From Spartobacteria bacterium (GTDB taxonomy: Bacteria > Verrucomicrobiota > Verrucomicrobiia > Chthoniobacterales > UBA10450), in contig PLCN01000009.1 in NCBI GenBank assembly GCA_003134785.1, positions 1 to 64,000 on the forward strand: a stretch of DNA of 64,000 bases, given 5' to 3'. How positions within the stretch are numbered: position 1 is the stretch's first letter; each line of letters starts with the position of its first letter. Shown one piece after another: positions 64,000-64,000 of this stretch. Both the position numbers and the translations under genes were made by a program. The notes under the pieces were generated by a model that was not told the origin of the DNA, made no database searches, and was given only the letters and a program-made list of their open reading frames with translations.

Positions 64000-64000
64000 G

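Overview
The window looks like a chromosomal segment of a Gram-negative, GC-rich verrucomicrobial bacterium, probably of the soil Spartobacteria/Chthoniobacterales type. This placement is inferred from gene content, not computed. Pointers are a protein built of Gloeo_Verruco (TIGR03803-type) repeats, a fused LpxC-FabZ lipid A enzyme, secreted LamG/Calx-beta mosaics, and intergenic space filled with long imperfect inverted repeats. No phage, transposase or CRISPR array is visible. One tRNA gene (Gly-GCC) is present.

Layout. 1-16.4 kb is a secreted-protein region: the 3' end of an Ig-like protein, a 3469-residue LamG/Calx-beta giant, two small exported proteins and a frameshifted Gloeo_Verruco-repeat gene. 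16.5-21.6 kb is a marR-adaptor-RND efflux operon read leftward, with a clean 22-bp operator palindrome in front of marR, followed by a leftward GT39-type glycosyltransferase gene. 23.2-30.0 kb is the conserved nusA-infB-rbfA-nrnA-truB-ribF translation and RNA cluster. 30.2-32.3 kb holds a DUF6249-like/ECF sigma/putative anti-sigma operon, a GIY-YIG protein and tRNA-Gly. 32.5-40.4 kb holds metabolic and housekeeping genes (an esterase, prmA, a two-domain NDK-like protein, an aminotransferase, a GH57 branching enzyme, an exonuclease-like protein). 40.5-43.3 kb is a PQQ-type sugar dehydrogenase carrying the same C-terminal module as the proteins at 2-1366 and 1911-12320. 43.5-45.6 kb is lpxC/fabZ-lpxA. 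45.8-53.8 kb has a decayed TIGR03790-like gene, an MBL hydrolase, recN, an SpmA-SpmB fusion, a flavoprotein reductase and rppH. 53.9-57.5 kb is a type IV pilus retraction cluster (receiver protein, two PilT-like ATPases, a possible degenerate receiver). 59.3-61.6 kb is a RidA-VOC-kynureninase set. 61.6-64.0 kb holds leftward small genes, the last cut by the window edge.

Two observations stand out. First, three secreted proteins end in the same duplicated module of about 125 residues per unit, in two cases directly after a Thr/Pro stalk. Two further loci keep only the last ~18 residues of that module. This resembles an uncharacterised surface module. Second, at least a dozen intergenic inverted repeats of several unrelated sequence families occur. 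Some supply start codons, stop codons or terminal residues to neighbouring genes, or abut a decayed gene. They explain the false N-terminal extensions seen on several genes here.

All calls come from reading the sequence. No database search was run.
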